A stretch of 64,000 bases of DNA from Dubosiella muris (GCF_004793885.1 NZ_SRYG01000010.1:23349-87348), one strand, 5' to 3'. Shown: positions 15,932 through 25,264, counted from the first letter of the stretch. Notes: generated by a model not told the origin, from the sequence alone. Made by a program: numbers and translations.

Positions 15932-18900
15932 ATGAAAACAGGATTGCGAGGATTGTTTTGTCTCGCATTAACCGGCACTTTGTCGGTTAGTTATGTTCTT
16001 CCTGTTCAAGCCGAAGAAGCCGGTTCTGAAGCGCCAGCCGAGGATCCATCCGTGGCGGAAACGACAGAAGAAACCGGCCAGGTAGCGGAAGAATGTGAAG
16101 TTCCCGCACCCCAACAAGAAATTCCGGTCGAATCCACAAATCCGCCTCCCGACTCATCCACACCAAATGACGTAGAAGAACCGGTGGAGGACACGCCGCA
16201 ACCGGCCGAACCCGAGCAGCCAAAAGAGGAAGCGAAGGAAGAGGACGAAGAGAAGGATGACGTGGAAACGACGATTCGCGCCAACGGCATCGAGCTCACC
16301 GGCCTTGATCTGGCTGCTGTCAAAATCAAAGAGGAAACGACGGCGGCAAAAGCGTGGCGCGACACCCTGGAAACGGACGATGAATCGGTGGAATCTATCA
16401 AAGAATGGTCATTGAGTCCGGCAATCGCGGGCTCTTTCAAAGCGCGTTTTGAACTGGACGATTCCACGCTGCCTTGCGTTTTATACGAGGTAGTCGATGG
16501 CAATCTCCATCCGCTTGCCTCTTCCAACGACTTTAATGGAAACACGGTTTCCTTTGACGGAGAGCAAATTGAAAAAATCGTTCTCGCGCAAATGGCGCCA
16601 AAGGAAAAGCCGAAAAAGGCGCGCGCCATCGAGCGGGCCGCCCAAAAGGTGACCATCGACTTCAAGGTCCAGTATCCGGGCAGCACGTCGTATGAAAGTG
16701 TGACCAACTGGAGCGATACGACCCAGGAAATCAACGCGGGCGACACGTTGCAAGCGGTGACGTTTCCGACCAACGCGCAACTTGAAAAGGTAAAAGGCGA
16801 CAACTTGTTAACGAACTGGTACACCGATGAAGCGTGCACCCAAAAAGCGGATATGAACGCGCCAGTCAACGCGTCGATGACCTTGTACGCCAAATACGTG
16901 GAATCGCGTTATGTGCGGATGCGAGAGCTCATCAACACGGAAAATCCGCCTTCCCAAACATTCACGTGGCATTTGACGGCGACGACGAATTCGCCGGCCG
17001 ATATTTATACGCCGGCGATATCCAGCGACATCACGAAAAACGGTACAAACGACTATACGTTGAATTTGCCGGACGACAGCGATATTCGCTTTTACATGCC
17101 GGTCGGCACGACGTTCCAAATCGTGGAGGACGATTACTCCTCCCAGGGGTACGACACGTACTGGCAATGGAAGCACCAAATTGTCCGTGGAAACACGAGC
17201 GATCCGATCACGCTCAGCTCCAACGAATCGTTTTATTTCATCAACTGCAAGCAGCCATATATTCGATACGATGTGTATACGTACGCGAACGTGGTGTATT
17301 CCGATGATAAAAATACGACACTGCTGTCGGATTACGGAATGGGAACCGGAAAAGTCTGGGGACCAACTGTAACAAGACCAGGGTACTGGCCTCTAGGGTT
17401 GAACTTGTTTACGATGCATCCGGATATCCTTTATCCAAACGACAATCCGAATCAAAATATTTCGCCTAGCTTTACGGGAACGCAAATCAACGGATACGCC
17501 ACGATCACGGTCGGCGGCTACACGTATCAATACGCCGCGACGCCGGAGCAGCAGACAAAGCCGGGCTATTTCACGGTGAACTGGACAAAAATTCAAAGCG
17601 CCTACAACCGGAGGCCCGGCAGCAACGATATGTATACAACGAGTGATAATCCTATTTCGTACTTGATGACAGGCGATGTCATTTTGAATCGAATCATCCC
17701 GCACGATGTGACGTTTAAGGTTCGCTATCCGGGCAGCACGAATTTTGAAACGATGCGCAACTTTAACCCCGGACCTCTCATTCAGGGGGATCCTTTGTCT
17801 TCGTTGAATCCGCCCGATTCCGATATGACACAAAACGGTGTCACCTACAAGCTATCCTCGTGGTACACAAACGAGAATTTAACGACCAAGGCGGATATGG
17901 ACGGAACGGTAAACGCCAACACGACCCTTTACGCCACGTACATGCCGGTCAATGCGGTGTACACGTATGGAAACATCAAAGATGGCAGCGGTCAGGTGCT
18001 GGCGACGATGGGTCTTGGCACGGCAAGCGCGACCGGCGTCAATTTGCCGCTTCCCGGCCAGGCGCAAACGGGCGTGAATTTGATGGACAACTCCACGACG
18101 ATCGACTATCCCGCGCGCTATCCGAACATTACCTATAACGGAATCACGTACGCCTATACGGCAGACGCGACGCCGGGAACCAACGAGTACACGATTCAAT
18201 GGGATTCTCTGGAAGCGAAAAACATGGTGATTGCCGGCGACAACAGCGCCTACACGCCGCAAGCCGGGTCGGTTTACTGGCTCAACGGGACGATCACATT
18301 AAATCCGATGCGCTACACGTTCGCGATTTATTCGATGAATCCGGGCAGCACGACGTACACGCGGGAGCGGTATGGCTATGTTGACGAAGGTGGCGAGGTT
18401 ACCAATATCGCCTTGAATTATATTAAATCATGGAATGGAAAAGAATATTATGCGACGCAGTTCTATACCAATCCGGAATGTACGATCAAAGCGGATTTGG
18501 TGCAGGAAAGCCAGACGTCAAGAACATACAAAACGAAAAACCCGGTCGAAAGCAATGTGACGCTGTATAAAAAATACGAGCCTATGAACGAGCTGATGAT
18601 CAAGACCCAAATCAACGGACCGTCGGATGCGCAGCAAAAAGCCTCGTTCGCGATCACAAGCTCGAACCCGGGGCCAAACTTCACGATTCCGGCTGCCGGC
18701 TATCCGATCCACGCGATTCCGGCTTTTCAAAACACGCAGATGACCGAGACCGGGCCAGGAGACTATACGTGGAACATGCCGATTCAATCACAGGTTTTCC
18801 GGTTTTATTTACCGGATCAAACCACGTTCGACATTTCCCAGAACAGCCTTGCCCAGCAAGGCTACAAAACCTACTATCAATGGGACGGGCAAGTGCGTGA

Positions 18901-20053
18901 AACGCTTTCCACCGGCGATATTGTGATTCCGGCCGGGCAGAGCACGCTGGGCATCATTTACGCCAAAGGGCCATACATAAAACAAAATATTTATTCCTAT
19001 GGCAAACTTCCGGATGGAACGTATGTCGGACTCGGTCAAGGGCAGGCGAGCGCCGGACCATTGTTGAGTGTGGATAAAGCGGCGGTCCAAACAAACTATA
19101 TGGATTTCAATCCGGACATTACCGGACCGGCCATCTATCCGAATATCACGTATCAGGGAAAACAATACGTGTACGCAGACGCAAACAGCGCGCAAGCCCG
19201 ACAGCCGGGCTACTACACGATTTCCTCATGGGATACATTGAAAGCGGTGCAGGCGGTGGAGCCTGGAGCGAACAACTTCTATCCCGCTTCGCAAACCGCC
19301 AACTATCGTTTGAACGGCACGATCCATTTGAACACGTACAACGAGATGACGTTTAAGGTAAAGGACGTAGGCTCGCAACAGTTTACGGATGTGCAAAACT
19401 ACGCGCCAGTCAAACTGGACACGAACGATCCGTTGTCGAGTGTCGCGCCGGCGATGCCGGACAAGACGGTCAACGGAATCACCTATACGTTGAAGGGATG
19501 GTACACGAACGAGGCGCTGACGAACGCAGCCAACTTGAATGGCACGATGGCGCAGGATACGACCTTGTATGGCGAGTACACGCCGGCGATGAAGACTCTT
19601 ACGTTGCGTAGCGACAATGTGAATGGCAATTTGGACGCCGACGCCCATCAGGCATTCACATACCGGATCACGCTGAGTCCATCCAGTCAAATGTCGGTCA
19701 CGGCATCCAGCAATGTAAAGCTGGTAGGAAACAACACCTACGAGGTCACATTGGAAAGCGGGCAGGAGGCGACGCTGAATGTTCCGGATGGAACAACGTA
19801 TTCGATCGTTCAAACCAATCCGAGTTCCTTGTATGAAACCTCGTGGCAGGCTGCCAACGGCAATGGATCCGTATCGGGAACGAACAGGTCGGCCGCGCAG
19901 CAAGTCGTTGGCGATTCGACGTGCACGTTCACGAACCGGCGCGCCAGTCCGCCGCCAACCGCCTACGACTCGAATGACTGGACGCCTTATCTTTTGATGG
20001 CGGGCGCCTTGATCGCGATGGCCGGATTTCTGCTGCGAAGGAGAAAAGGATGA
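15932..20053 (+). CDS. Large sortase-anchored ancillary pilus/adhesin protein with InlB B-repeat-like domains
   Basis: A 1373-aa cell-wall protein. Residues 1-28 form a signal peptide (LFCLALTGTLSVSYVLPVQA), followed by a Glu/Pro-rich stalk. Four B-repeat-like modules follow, near 255-330, 595-675, 805-890 and 1140-1215, each opening with FKVxYPGSTxxE-like strands and closing with WYTNExxxxKADxxxxVxxxTTLYAxY. Between them lie Spy0128/DUF7601-like domains (FRFYLPDQTTFDI; ATLNVPDGTTYSIV). The C-terminus is a sorting signal: SPPPTA, a membrane helix (LLMAGALIAMAGFLL) and RRRKG. It is first in a pilus operon ordered as in the streptococcal FCT-3 locus, in the place of the adhesin Cpa. I see no thioester Cys-Gln motif. 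Start ATG 15932 follows AAAGGGGG. Confidence 0.85.
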   Translation: MKTGLRGLFCLALTGTLSVSYVLPVQAEEAGSEAPAEDPSVAETTEETGQVAEECEVPAPQQEIPVESTNPPPDSSTPNDVEEPVEDTPQPAEPEQPKEEAKEEDEEKDDVETTIRANGIELTGLDLAAVKIKEETTAAKAWRDTLETDDESVESIKEWSLSPAIAGSFKARFELDDSTLPCVLYEVVDGNLHPLASSNDFNGNTVSFDGEQIEKIVLAQMAPKEKPKKARAIERAAQKVTIDFKVQYPGSTSYESVTNWSDTTQEINAGDTLQAVTFPTNAQLEKVKGDNLLTNWYTDEACTQKADMNAPVNASMTLYAKYVESRYVRMRELINTENPPSQTFTWHLTATTNSPADIYTPAISSDITKNGTNDYTLNLPDDSDIRFYMPVGTTFQIVEDDYSSQGYDTYWQWKHQIVRGNTSDPITLSSNESFYFINCKQPYIRYDVYTYANVVYSDDKNTTLLSDYGMGTGKVWGPTVTRPGYWPLGLNLFTMHPDILYPNDNPNQNISPSFTGTQINGYATITVGGYTYQYAATPEQQTKPGYFTVNWTKIQSAYNRRPGSNDMYTTSDNPISYLMTGDVILNRIIPHDVTFKVRYPGSTNFETMRNFNPGPLIQGDPLSSLNPPDSDMTQNGVTYKLSSWYTNENLTTKADMDGTVNANTTLYATYMPVNAVYTYGNIKDGSGQVLATMGLGTASATGVNLPLPGQAQTGVNLMDNSTTIDYPARYPNITYNGITYAYTADATPGTNEYTIQWDSLEAKNMVIAGDNSAYTPQAGSVYWLNGTITLNPMRYTFAIYSMNPGSTTYTRERYGYVDEGGEVTNIALNYIKSWNGKEYYATQFYTNPECTIKADLVQESQTSRTYKTKNPVESNVTLYKKYEPMNELMIKTQINGPSDAQQKASFAITSSNPGPNFTIPAAGYPIHAIPAFQNTQMTETGPGDYTWNMPIQSQVFRFYLPDQTTFDISQNSLAQQGYKTYYQWDGQVRETLSTGDIVIPAGQSTLGIIYAKGPYIKQNIYSYGKLPDGTYVGLGQGQASAGPLLSVDKAAVQTNYMDFNPDITGPAIYPNITYQGKQYVYADANSAQARQPGYYTISSWDTLKAVQAVEPGANNFYPASQTANYRLNGTIHLNTYNEMTFKVKDVGSQQFTDVQNYAPVKLDTNDPLSSVAPAMPDKTVNGITYTLKGWYTNEALTNAANLNGTMAQDTTLYGEYTPAMKTLTLRSDNVNGNLDADAHQAFTYRITLSPSSQMSVTASSNVKLVGNNTYEVTLESGQEATLNVPDGTTYSIVQTNPSSLYETSWQAANGNGSVSGTNRSAAQQVVGDSTCTFTNRRASPPPTAYDSNDWTPYLLMAGALIAMAGFLLRRRKG

Positions 20054-20562
20054 GCGATGATCAGCAACGAAAAAAGGACAAAGCCGAAATCAAATTGTTT
20101 TTGAAGCGGCTCGCCATCTTCGTGGTGGCGATGGTCATCCTGTTTGGTTTCGTTTTTCGAATCGTCGTCATGCCAAGCGACGATATGAAGCCGGCCATCC
20201 GGATCGGCGATATCGAGCTGGTGTATTGCCTGCCTTCGACCAAACGGGTCGGACAGGTCGTCTATTACAAAGAGGATGGAAAAAAATACACGGGGCGGAT
20301 CGTCGCGGGGCCGAAAGACACGGTTTCGATTCAGGACGAAACGTTGTATATCAACGGCAACCCGACATCCAATCCATCCATTTACTATGAAACGCCTGCG
20401 TATGAAGGCGATGTGAAATATCCGCTCACCTTGAAAGAGGACGAATATTTCGTTTTGAGCGATTTTAGGGAAGGGGCAGTTGACAGTCGAAGTTTTGGTC
20501 CGGTAAATAAAAGCCAGATCATCGGGACTGTCATCACGATTATCAGACGCTCGCAAATCTAG
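20050..20562 (+). CDS. sipA: SipA-like signal peptidase homologue lacking the catalytic dyad (pilus assembly factor)
   Basis: A 170-aa type I signal peptidase fold protein with a single N-terminal membrane helix (residues 19-40). In active enzymes the nucleophile sits in P-S-x-S-M; here the sequence is PSDDM, so Asp45 replaces Ser. The general base lysine of K-R-x-x-G-x-P-G-D is replaced by Gly82 (TGRIVAGPKD). The same Asp and Gly replacements are known in SipA of Streptococcus pyogenes, a protein required for pilus polymerisation. The gene overlaps the ancillary pilus gene by 4 bases (ATGA) and precedes the backbone pilin, again as in the FCT-3 locus. It probably acts at the membrane as an assembly chaperone. 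Confidence 0.88.
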   Translation: MSDDQQRKKDKAEIKLFLKRLAIFVVAMVILFGFVFRIVVMPSDDMKPAIRIGDIELVYCLPSTKRVGQVVYYKEDGKKYTGRIVAGPKDTVSIQDETLYINGNPTSNPSIYYETPAYEGDVKYPLTLKEDEYFVLSDFREGAVDSRSFGPVNKSQIIGTVITIIRRSQI

Positions 20563-20597
20563 CGTGAAAAGAAAGAAATGAATCTTAGGAGATGAAA

Positions 20598-21728
20598 ATG
20601 AATACATTAAAAAAAGGTTTAATGTCTATCGCCGCTTTGTCATTGGCGGCAGTGATGGGTGGGGCGATGTTGACACCGGCTTTCGCAAAAAACGGAAACA
20701 CGAATACGCCCGGCATATCCATTGATATTGTAAAAACATTGCATAAAGATCCAAATGTGCCAGTTCCGCAAGATCCGGTTGTATTCAATATTCAACCAGG
20801 CACGCAGGCGGATATCAATGTGAGCAGCTACAATGGAAACCCGATCTATCCGGGAATCGCGAATGTCTTTCCTTCCACGGTAAGCATCGCTCCGGTTGCG
20901 AATACGACGACCATCATCCAATCGGGAAATCCAGTTGGTTATTCTAACCATGCTACATTGACACCGAGTTCGACGGCTACTTTCCCTCGCGCGGGAATCT
21001 ACCGATATGTGGTAACCGAGCAGACGCCAACATATGATGGCTTGGCGCTAACGCCGAACTCCACGGCCTCCTATTATTTAGATGTGTATGTCACAAACAA
21101 CGTGACAACAAACGCGAAGGAAGTAACGGATATTATCGCATGGAACGCAGGTCAGGCGGGCGCGAGCACAGCCAATCCTTCCACGTTCAAAGTCGATCAA
21201 TTCGACTTCAGCAACACGTATACGACACACGATTTGACGATTCAAAATTACATCACAGGTAATGCTGCGGATACAAGTTTAGTATTTGACTATACTTTGA
21301 AAGTCAACACGACAGAACCAAATCAAACGTTGTACGTTCAAATGCCGGATGGTTCGTATCAAACCTTACAGGCCACGAATGGTGTGGCGACGCTGCCAAA
21401 TATTAAACTGGGACAAAACCAGACGTTTACTGTTTATGGATTGAGCGCCAATGACACGTTCACGGTGACGGAAACCAATCCGCAGCCTGATTACAATGTC
21501 AGCATCAATTTGGCAAGTGGTGATAAATCCGACGATACGGTGGATGCGATGACAGAAACATTGACCGGTAAGGTTGGAACAAGCGATGATACATGGAACT
21601 TTGTGAACTATCGTCAGGGAACTGTTCCGACGGCGTTCTTCACAACATACGGTCCTTACGTAGCCGGCGTTGCCGTATTGGGCGGACTTGGCTATGCGAT
21701 GTTCAGAAAGAAGAAGGACAACGAATAA
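20598..21728 (+). CDS. fctA: FctA-like major (backbone) pilin
   Basis: A 376-aa secreted protein. The signal peptide ends at about residue 29 (AAVMGGAMLTPAFA). The first domain shows the streptococcal pilin isopeptide-linkage pattern (VVFNIQPGTQADIN; ATFPRAGIYRYVVTEQTPTYDG; ASYYLDVYVTNN), with a glutamate in YRYVVTEQ where this family places its bond catalyst. A second domain has the Spy0128/DUF7601 pattern (DTSLVFDYTLKVNT; FTVYGLSANDTFTVTETNP). The C-terminus is a sorting signal: TVPTAFF, hydrophobic VAGVAVLGGLGYAMF, and RKKKDNE. VPTA replaces the EVPTG of streptococcal FctA. Start ATG 20598 is preferred over 20592 because AGGAG needs the six-base spacing. Confidence 0.88.
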   Translation: MNTLKKGLMSIAALSLAAVMGGAMLTPAFAKNGNTNTPGISIDIVKTLHKDPNVPVPQDPVVFNIQPGTQADINVSSYNGNPIYPGIANVFPSTVSIAPVANTTTIIQSGNPVGYSNHATLTPSSTATFPRAGIYRYVVTEQTPTYDGLALTPNSTASYYLDVYVTNNVTTNAKEVTDIIAWNAGQAGASTANPSTFKVDQFDFSNTYTTHDLTIQNYITGNAADTSLVFDYTLKVNTTEPNQTLYVQMPDGSYQTLQATNGVATLPNIKLGQNQTFTVYGLSANDTFTVTETNPQPDYNVSINLASGDKSDDTVDAMTETLTGKVGTSDDTWNFVNYRQGTVPTAFFTTYGPYVAGVAVLGGLGYAMFRKKKDNE

Positions 21729-22488
21729 GCCCTCTTCTCGTCTGCATCAAGCGGCATGCCTGGCACGAATCGGAAACAAGATCTTGTCGGTCTTGACGAT
21801 TCTCGTGCTACTGATTGGAAGCGTGTACTGCTTTTACTGTCTTTTCGACGATTGGAGACAATCGCAAGCCGGACTGCCTTCGCAGATGGCGAAGTTCAAG
21901 CCGGACGCCGACGATCCGCTCTCGTTTGAAGAGCTGTTGAAGCTCAATCCGGATGTGATTGGCTGGATCACGATTGACAAAACGCATATCGACCAGCCGA
22001 TCGTGCAGGGAAAAGACGATTTGGAGTACATCAACAAAGCGGCGGATGGATCGTTTTCGCTGGCGGGAGCGATCTTTCTCTCCCATTTAAACAATCCCGA
22101 TCTGGACGATCCGTACAATATTTTATATGGACACCATATGAAAAACGGCGGCATGTTTGGCGATGTGATGAAGTTTACGCAGAAAAAATATTTTGACGGG
22201 CATGTGGATGGAACCGTGCTCACGAAAGACGGCAGGGAATACCGGCTGAAGATCTTCGCGGTGCTGGAAACCGACGCGGCCAACAGCGCGGTGTATTCCA
22301 TGCGCGAAATTCACGAGCGGGACACGTCTTCTCTAGTCCGGTATTTGAAAAAGCATTCGAAATACTTTCGGGATCCAGTCGACGCTTCGCCGATGATCTT
22401 CGCGCTCAGCACATGCAACAGCGCGGAAACGGAAGGGCGGACGATCGTGTTCGCGCAAGTGGTAAAGGTGGTGGAACATGAAAAATAA
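21694..22488 (+). CDS. Class B sortase, pilus polymerase (SrtC2-like)
   Basis: A cysteine transpeptidase with an N-terminal membrane anchor (SVLTILVLLIGSVYCFYC) and the class B layout: DVIGWITIDKTHIDQPIVQG, catalytic His in LYGHHMKNGGMF (H147/H148 counted from 21694), and catalytic Cys in LSTCNSAETEGR (C241) with the arginine that completes the active site. Pilin-polymerising sortases of FCT-3 type loci belong to class B. The start is uncertain: the frame is open inside fctA, ATG 21694 overlaps fctA by 35 bases with a weak RBS, and non-ATG starts further on are possible. It joins the SPPPTA, VPTA and RPNTS proteins encoded beside it, by inference. Confidence 0.9.
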   Translation: MRCSERRRTTNKPSSRLHQAACLARIGNKILSVLTILVLLIGSVYCFYCLFDDWRQSQAGLPSQMAKFKPDADDPLSFEELLKLNPDVIGWITIDKTHIDQPIVQGKDDLEYINKAADGSFSLAGAIFLSHLNNPDLDDPYNILYGHHMKNGGMFGDVMKFTQKKYFDGHVDGTVLTKDGREYRLKIFAVLETDAANSAVYSMREIHERDTSSLVRYLKKHSKYFRDPVDASPMIFALSTCNSAETEGRTIVFAQVVKVVEHEK

Positions 22489-23083
22489 ACTCATATCATG
22501 GATCGGCATAGGCGCGGCTTGCGTGATGATGCTTTGGGGAAGTGTGCCGGCTTATTCGTTTACGAACAAAGTCACGGTCAACATTCCCGTGGAAGTGGTG
22601 TCCACCCGCGCGCCCAAACCGAAGACGGGGGTAAAATTCACGCTGGAAGCGGTGGATGGGTCCCCTCCTCCGGCAGGCAGCGAATGTGTCGTGCTTGCCG
22701 GAACGCGTTCGGTCATGCCCGTGATCGGGTTCGACCAGCCCGGCACGTACGTGTATCGCTTGCGCGCGGCAAGCGAGGATCCGTCCAAGGCGTCAATCGA
22801 GGGCGTCAGCGATTTTCGTGTCGAGATCCTCGTGACCAATGGCGAAAACGCCTTGCGGGCGGTCGTGGTCGCCTCGGATTGGAACGCGCCGGCCGGACAG
22901 CAGGCCAAAGAAACGATTCATGTCGTGCTCGATTCCGTCGCTTTGCCCGAAGCGGCGCCAAACCGCCCGAACACCTCGGCGCATACGCAGCGGGAGATGT
23001 GGGGGTATTTGGCGTGTGGAAGCGCGCTGCTGATCCTCGTTCTCGTTTGCTGGTACCGAATGGGAAAAAAAGAAAATGGATAA
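22478..23083 (+). CDS. fctB: FctB-like minor (basal) pilin
   Basis: A 201-aa secreted protein with a signal peptide (residues 1-27, ending VPAYS) and one FctA/FctB-type domain: VTVNIPVEVV, KFTLEAVDGSPPPAGSE, IGFDQPGTYVYRLRAASED, VSDFRVEILVTNGENALRAV. The C-terminal sorting signal is RPNTSA followed by a membrane helix (YLACGSALLILVLVCWY) and a basic tail (RMGKKENG). In streptococcal FCT loci the last gene codes for the basal subunit that links the pilus to the wall, and this gene holds that position. It overlaps the sortase gene by 11 bases with GGTGGTGG ahead of the ATG. Confidence 0.82.
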   Translation: MKNKLISWIGIGAACVMMLWGSVPAYSFTNKVTVNIPVEVVSTRAPKPKTGVKFTLEAVDGSPPPAGSECVVLAGTRSVMPVIGFDQPGTYVYRLRAASEDPSKASIEGVSDFRVEILVTNGENALRAVVVASDWNAPAGQQAKETIHVVLDSVALPEAAPNRPNTSAHTQREMWGYLACGSALLILVLVCWYRMGKKENG

Positions 23084-23087
23084 GCTT

Positions 23088-23139
23088 AAGCCTGATCTCA
23101 TCGAAAGTTTTAAAAATGGAGATGGAGTCAGGCTTTTCC
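23088..23139 (+). terminator. Imperfect terminator at the end of the pilus operon
   Basis: A 15-bp stem with two mismatches (AAGCCTGATCTCATC / GATGGAGTCAGGCTT) encloses an 18-nt loop and ends in TTTCCTTT. Read-through into the kinase gene is possible. Confidence 0.55.
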
Positions 23140-23167
23140 TTTGAAAGAGCAGAAAGGAGGAACCAAA

Positions 23168-24604
23168 TTGAAGTTTGAAAAGGGAAAAAAGCGCCGGACG
23201 GTTCTTTACGGTTCGGGCAGGGAGCTGCTCATCGTCTTCGTCAATCTGGCTGGCGCCACGCTGCTGGGCTCGCTGTTTTGGAAGCTCGATTTTCCGGAAA
23301 CGAATATCGTCTTGCTGTATTCTTTCGCGATCTTTTTGATCGCCCGCTTTTGCGCCCATCCGATCTATGGCGTGCTAGCCGCCATCGCCGGCACGCTCAT
23401 CTACAACTACTTTTTCACCGAGCCGTATTTTACGCTGAACGTGTACGATTCCACGTGTCTGATCACGTTTATGACGATGACGATCACCTCGCTGCTCACC
23501 AGCGCGCTTGTCAGCAGCGACCAGGAGCATCTGGCGCAAACCAAGCGCAAGGAGGCGCAAGTGCGGGCACTGTATTTGCTGACAAACGAGTTGAACCAGG
23601 CGCGCGACGAGGCGCAGATCTTGGAAATCGGCACGCGGATGATTGAGCAGACGTTTCACCAGCCGGCGCGGTTCGTTTATGGCGCCTGCTCGAGCCGGGG
23701 CTGGTGCGTCCAGGGACCGCAAAAAGAATTTGGCATGTTTTTGTTCGATGAAAAGACGCCGGCCGTGCAGCCCGACCAGGAGGAATTCGTGCGCTCGATA
23801 TGCGAGTGCATGGCCATCGCGCTCGATCGGGAATACAATGTGCAAGAAAAGATCCGTTCGCAGGAAGAGCGGATCCAGGAGCACGACCGGGCCAACTTGC
23901 TTCGTTCGATTTCGCATGATTTGCGCACGCCCCTTTCCGCGATCATGGGCAGCAGCGAGATGCTCCAACACGAGCAAAGCGGACAAGTACGCAAGCTGGC
24001 GGACGGGATTTATCAAAACGCGCGCTGGCTGTACGACCTCGTGGAAAACATCTTGATTTTGACGCGGATCAACGACGGACGGATGCAAATCCATAAACAA
24101 CCGGAAGCGGTGGAGGAAGTCGTCGGCTACGCGGTGGGCCTTTTCGAAAAAAACAATCCAAACCAGCGCGTCGACGTGCGTCTGCCAAAAGACTTCGTGA
24201 TGGTGGACATGGACGCCAAGCTCATAACGCAGGTGCTTTTGAATTTGCTGGAAAACGCGCGCAAGCACACGCCGCCAGGCCAGCCCATCGAGCTGACAGT
24301 AAAGGAAACCGACCGGGAGGTGCGCTTTTGCGTCGCGGACCATGGTGCGGGAATTCGCGCGCAGGACATGGAGCACGTGTTTGAAATGTTTTACACGCAA
24401 GCGGGGCAGGCGGTTGACGCCCACCGCGGCGTGGGGCTTGGACTGACGATTTGCGAAAGCATCGTCAAGGCCCATGGCGGTTGGATCAAGGCGGAAAACC
24501 GCGCGTCGGGCCAGGGCGCCATGCTGACATTCGCGCTCAAAAAGAAAGGAGAAAACGACCATGGAAACGAACAATCCCAAGACGGTGCTCATTGTCGAGG
24601 ATGA
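23168..24604 (+). CDS. kdpD: KdpD-type sensor histidine kinase without the N-terminal KdpD/USP domains
   Basis: A 478-aa kinase. Residues 14-115 form the four-helix DUF4118 membrane unit of KdpD (LGSLFWKLDFPETNIVLLYS; RFCAHPIYGVLAAIAGTLIY, then NYFFTEPYFTL). A GAF-like segment follows, then the H-box SISHDLRTPLSAIMGSSEML (H250), N-box LLNLLENARKHTPPG and G-boxes DHGAGI and GVGLGL. Full KdpD has 350 more N-terminal residues (KdpD and universal stress domains) that sense K+; these are missing. Start is TTG 23168 behind an ideal AAAGGAGG. The kinase probably controls the Trk-type K+ uptake genes directly downstream, because no kdpFABC genes are present in the window. Confidence 0.88.
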   Translation: MKFEKGKKRRTVLYGSGRELLIVFVNLAGATLLGSLFWKLDFPETNIVLLYSFAIFLIARFCAHPIYGVLAAIAGTLIYNYFFTEPYFTLNVYDSTCLITFMTMTITSLLTSALVSSDQEHLAQTKRKEAQVRALYLLTNELNQARDEAQILEIGTRMIEQTFHQPARFVYGACSSRGWCVQGPQKEFGMFLFDEKTPAVQPDQEEFVRSICECMAIALDREYNVQEKIRSQEERIQEHDRANLLRSISHDLRTPLSAIMGSSEMLQHEQSGQVRKLADGIYQNARWLYDLVENILILTRINDGRMQIHKQPEAVEEVVGYAVGLFEKNNPNQRVDVRLPKDFVMVDMDAKLITQVLLNLLENARKHTPPGQPIELTVKETDREVRFCVADHGAGIRAQDMEHVFEMFYTQAGQAVDAHRGVGLGLTICESIVKAHGGWIKAENRASGQGAMLTFALKKKGENDHGNEQSQDGAHCRG

Positions 24605-25250
24605 CGCCCAAATCGCCGGTTTCGTGCAATACGCCTGCGAGCAAAACGGCTACCGGGTGCTTTGCGCCAGCGATGGCGAACAGGGACTGGCGCTGTTTTT
24701 TTCACAGCGGCCGGATTTGATTTTGCTGGATTTAGGCTTGCCGGACATGGATGGCCTGCAAGTGCTGGAAGGCGTGCGCGCCGCCTCTTCGGTTCCGGTG
24801 CTCATTTTATCGGCACGCGACCAGGAGCAGGAAAAAGTCAAGGCGCTGGACGCGGGGGCGGACGACTACTTGACGAAGCCGTTTTCGGTGTCGGAGCTTT
24901 TGGCCCGCCTGCGGGTGGCGCTGCGGCACGCCCAGCCCGATGGACGAAAAATATATCGGGCCGGCGATTTGCGAGTGGATCCCTCGCGTCACGACATCGA
25001 GCTGGAGGGACGGCCGATTCATTTGACGCCGCTGGAATACAAGCTGCTGCTCGTTTTGTTTGAGAACCAGGGCAGCCTGATGACGACGCAATCCATTATC
25101 AAAGCGGTGTATGGTCCGTATTACGGGACGGACACGCGGGCGCTGCGGACGTTGATGGCTTCGCTGCGGCGGAAAATTGAGAAAAACCCCGCGAAGCCGG
25201 AATACATTTTTACGGAAATCGGCATCGGCTATCGCTTGCGCGGCGAGTAG
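24561..25250 (+). CDS. kdpE: KdpE-like OmpR-family response regulator
   Basis: A 229-aa regulator. The receiver domain carries the acidic pocket (IVEDD), phospho-acceptor Asp57 (LILLDLGLPDMDG) and switch residues (LILSARDQ, YLTKPF). The C-terminal winged helix ends in ALRTLMASLRRKIEKNPAKP and EIGIGYRL as in KdpE. It overlaps the kinase gene by 44 bases, with AAGAAAGGAGAAAACGACC before its ATG, so synthesis is coupled. Three CTCACAC direct repeats spaced 11 and 20 bases lie behind the gene, before the next promoter, and are good candidates for its binding site. Confidence 0.9.
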   Translation: METNNPKTVLIVEDDAQIAGFVQYACEQNGYRVLCASDGEQGLALFFSQRPDLILLDLGLPDMDGLQVLEGVRAASSVPVLILSARDQEQEKVKALDAGADDYLTKPFSVSELLARLRVALRHAQPDGRKIYRAGDLRVDPSRHDIELEGRPIHLTPLEYKLLLVLFENQGSLMTTQSIIKAVYGPYYGTDTRALRTLMASLRRKIEKNPAKPEYIFTEIGIGYRLRGE

Positions 25251-25264
25251 AAAAGCCGGATTTC

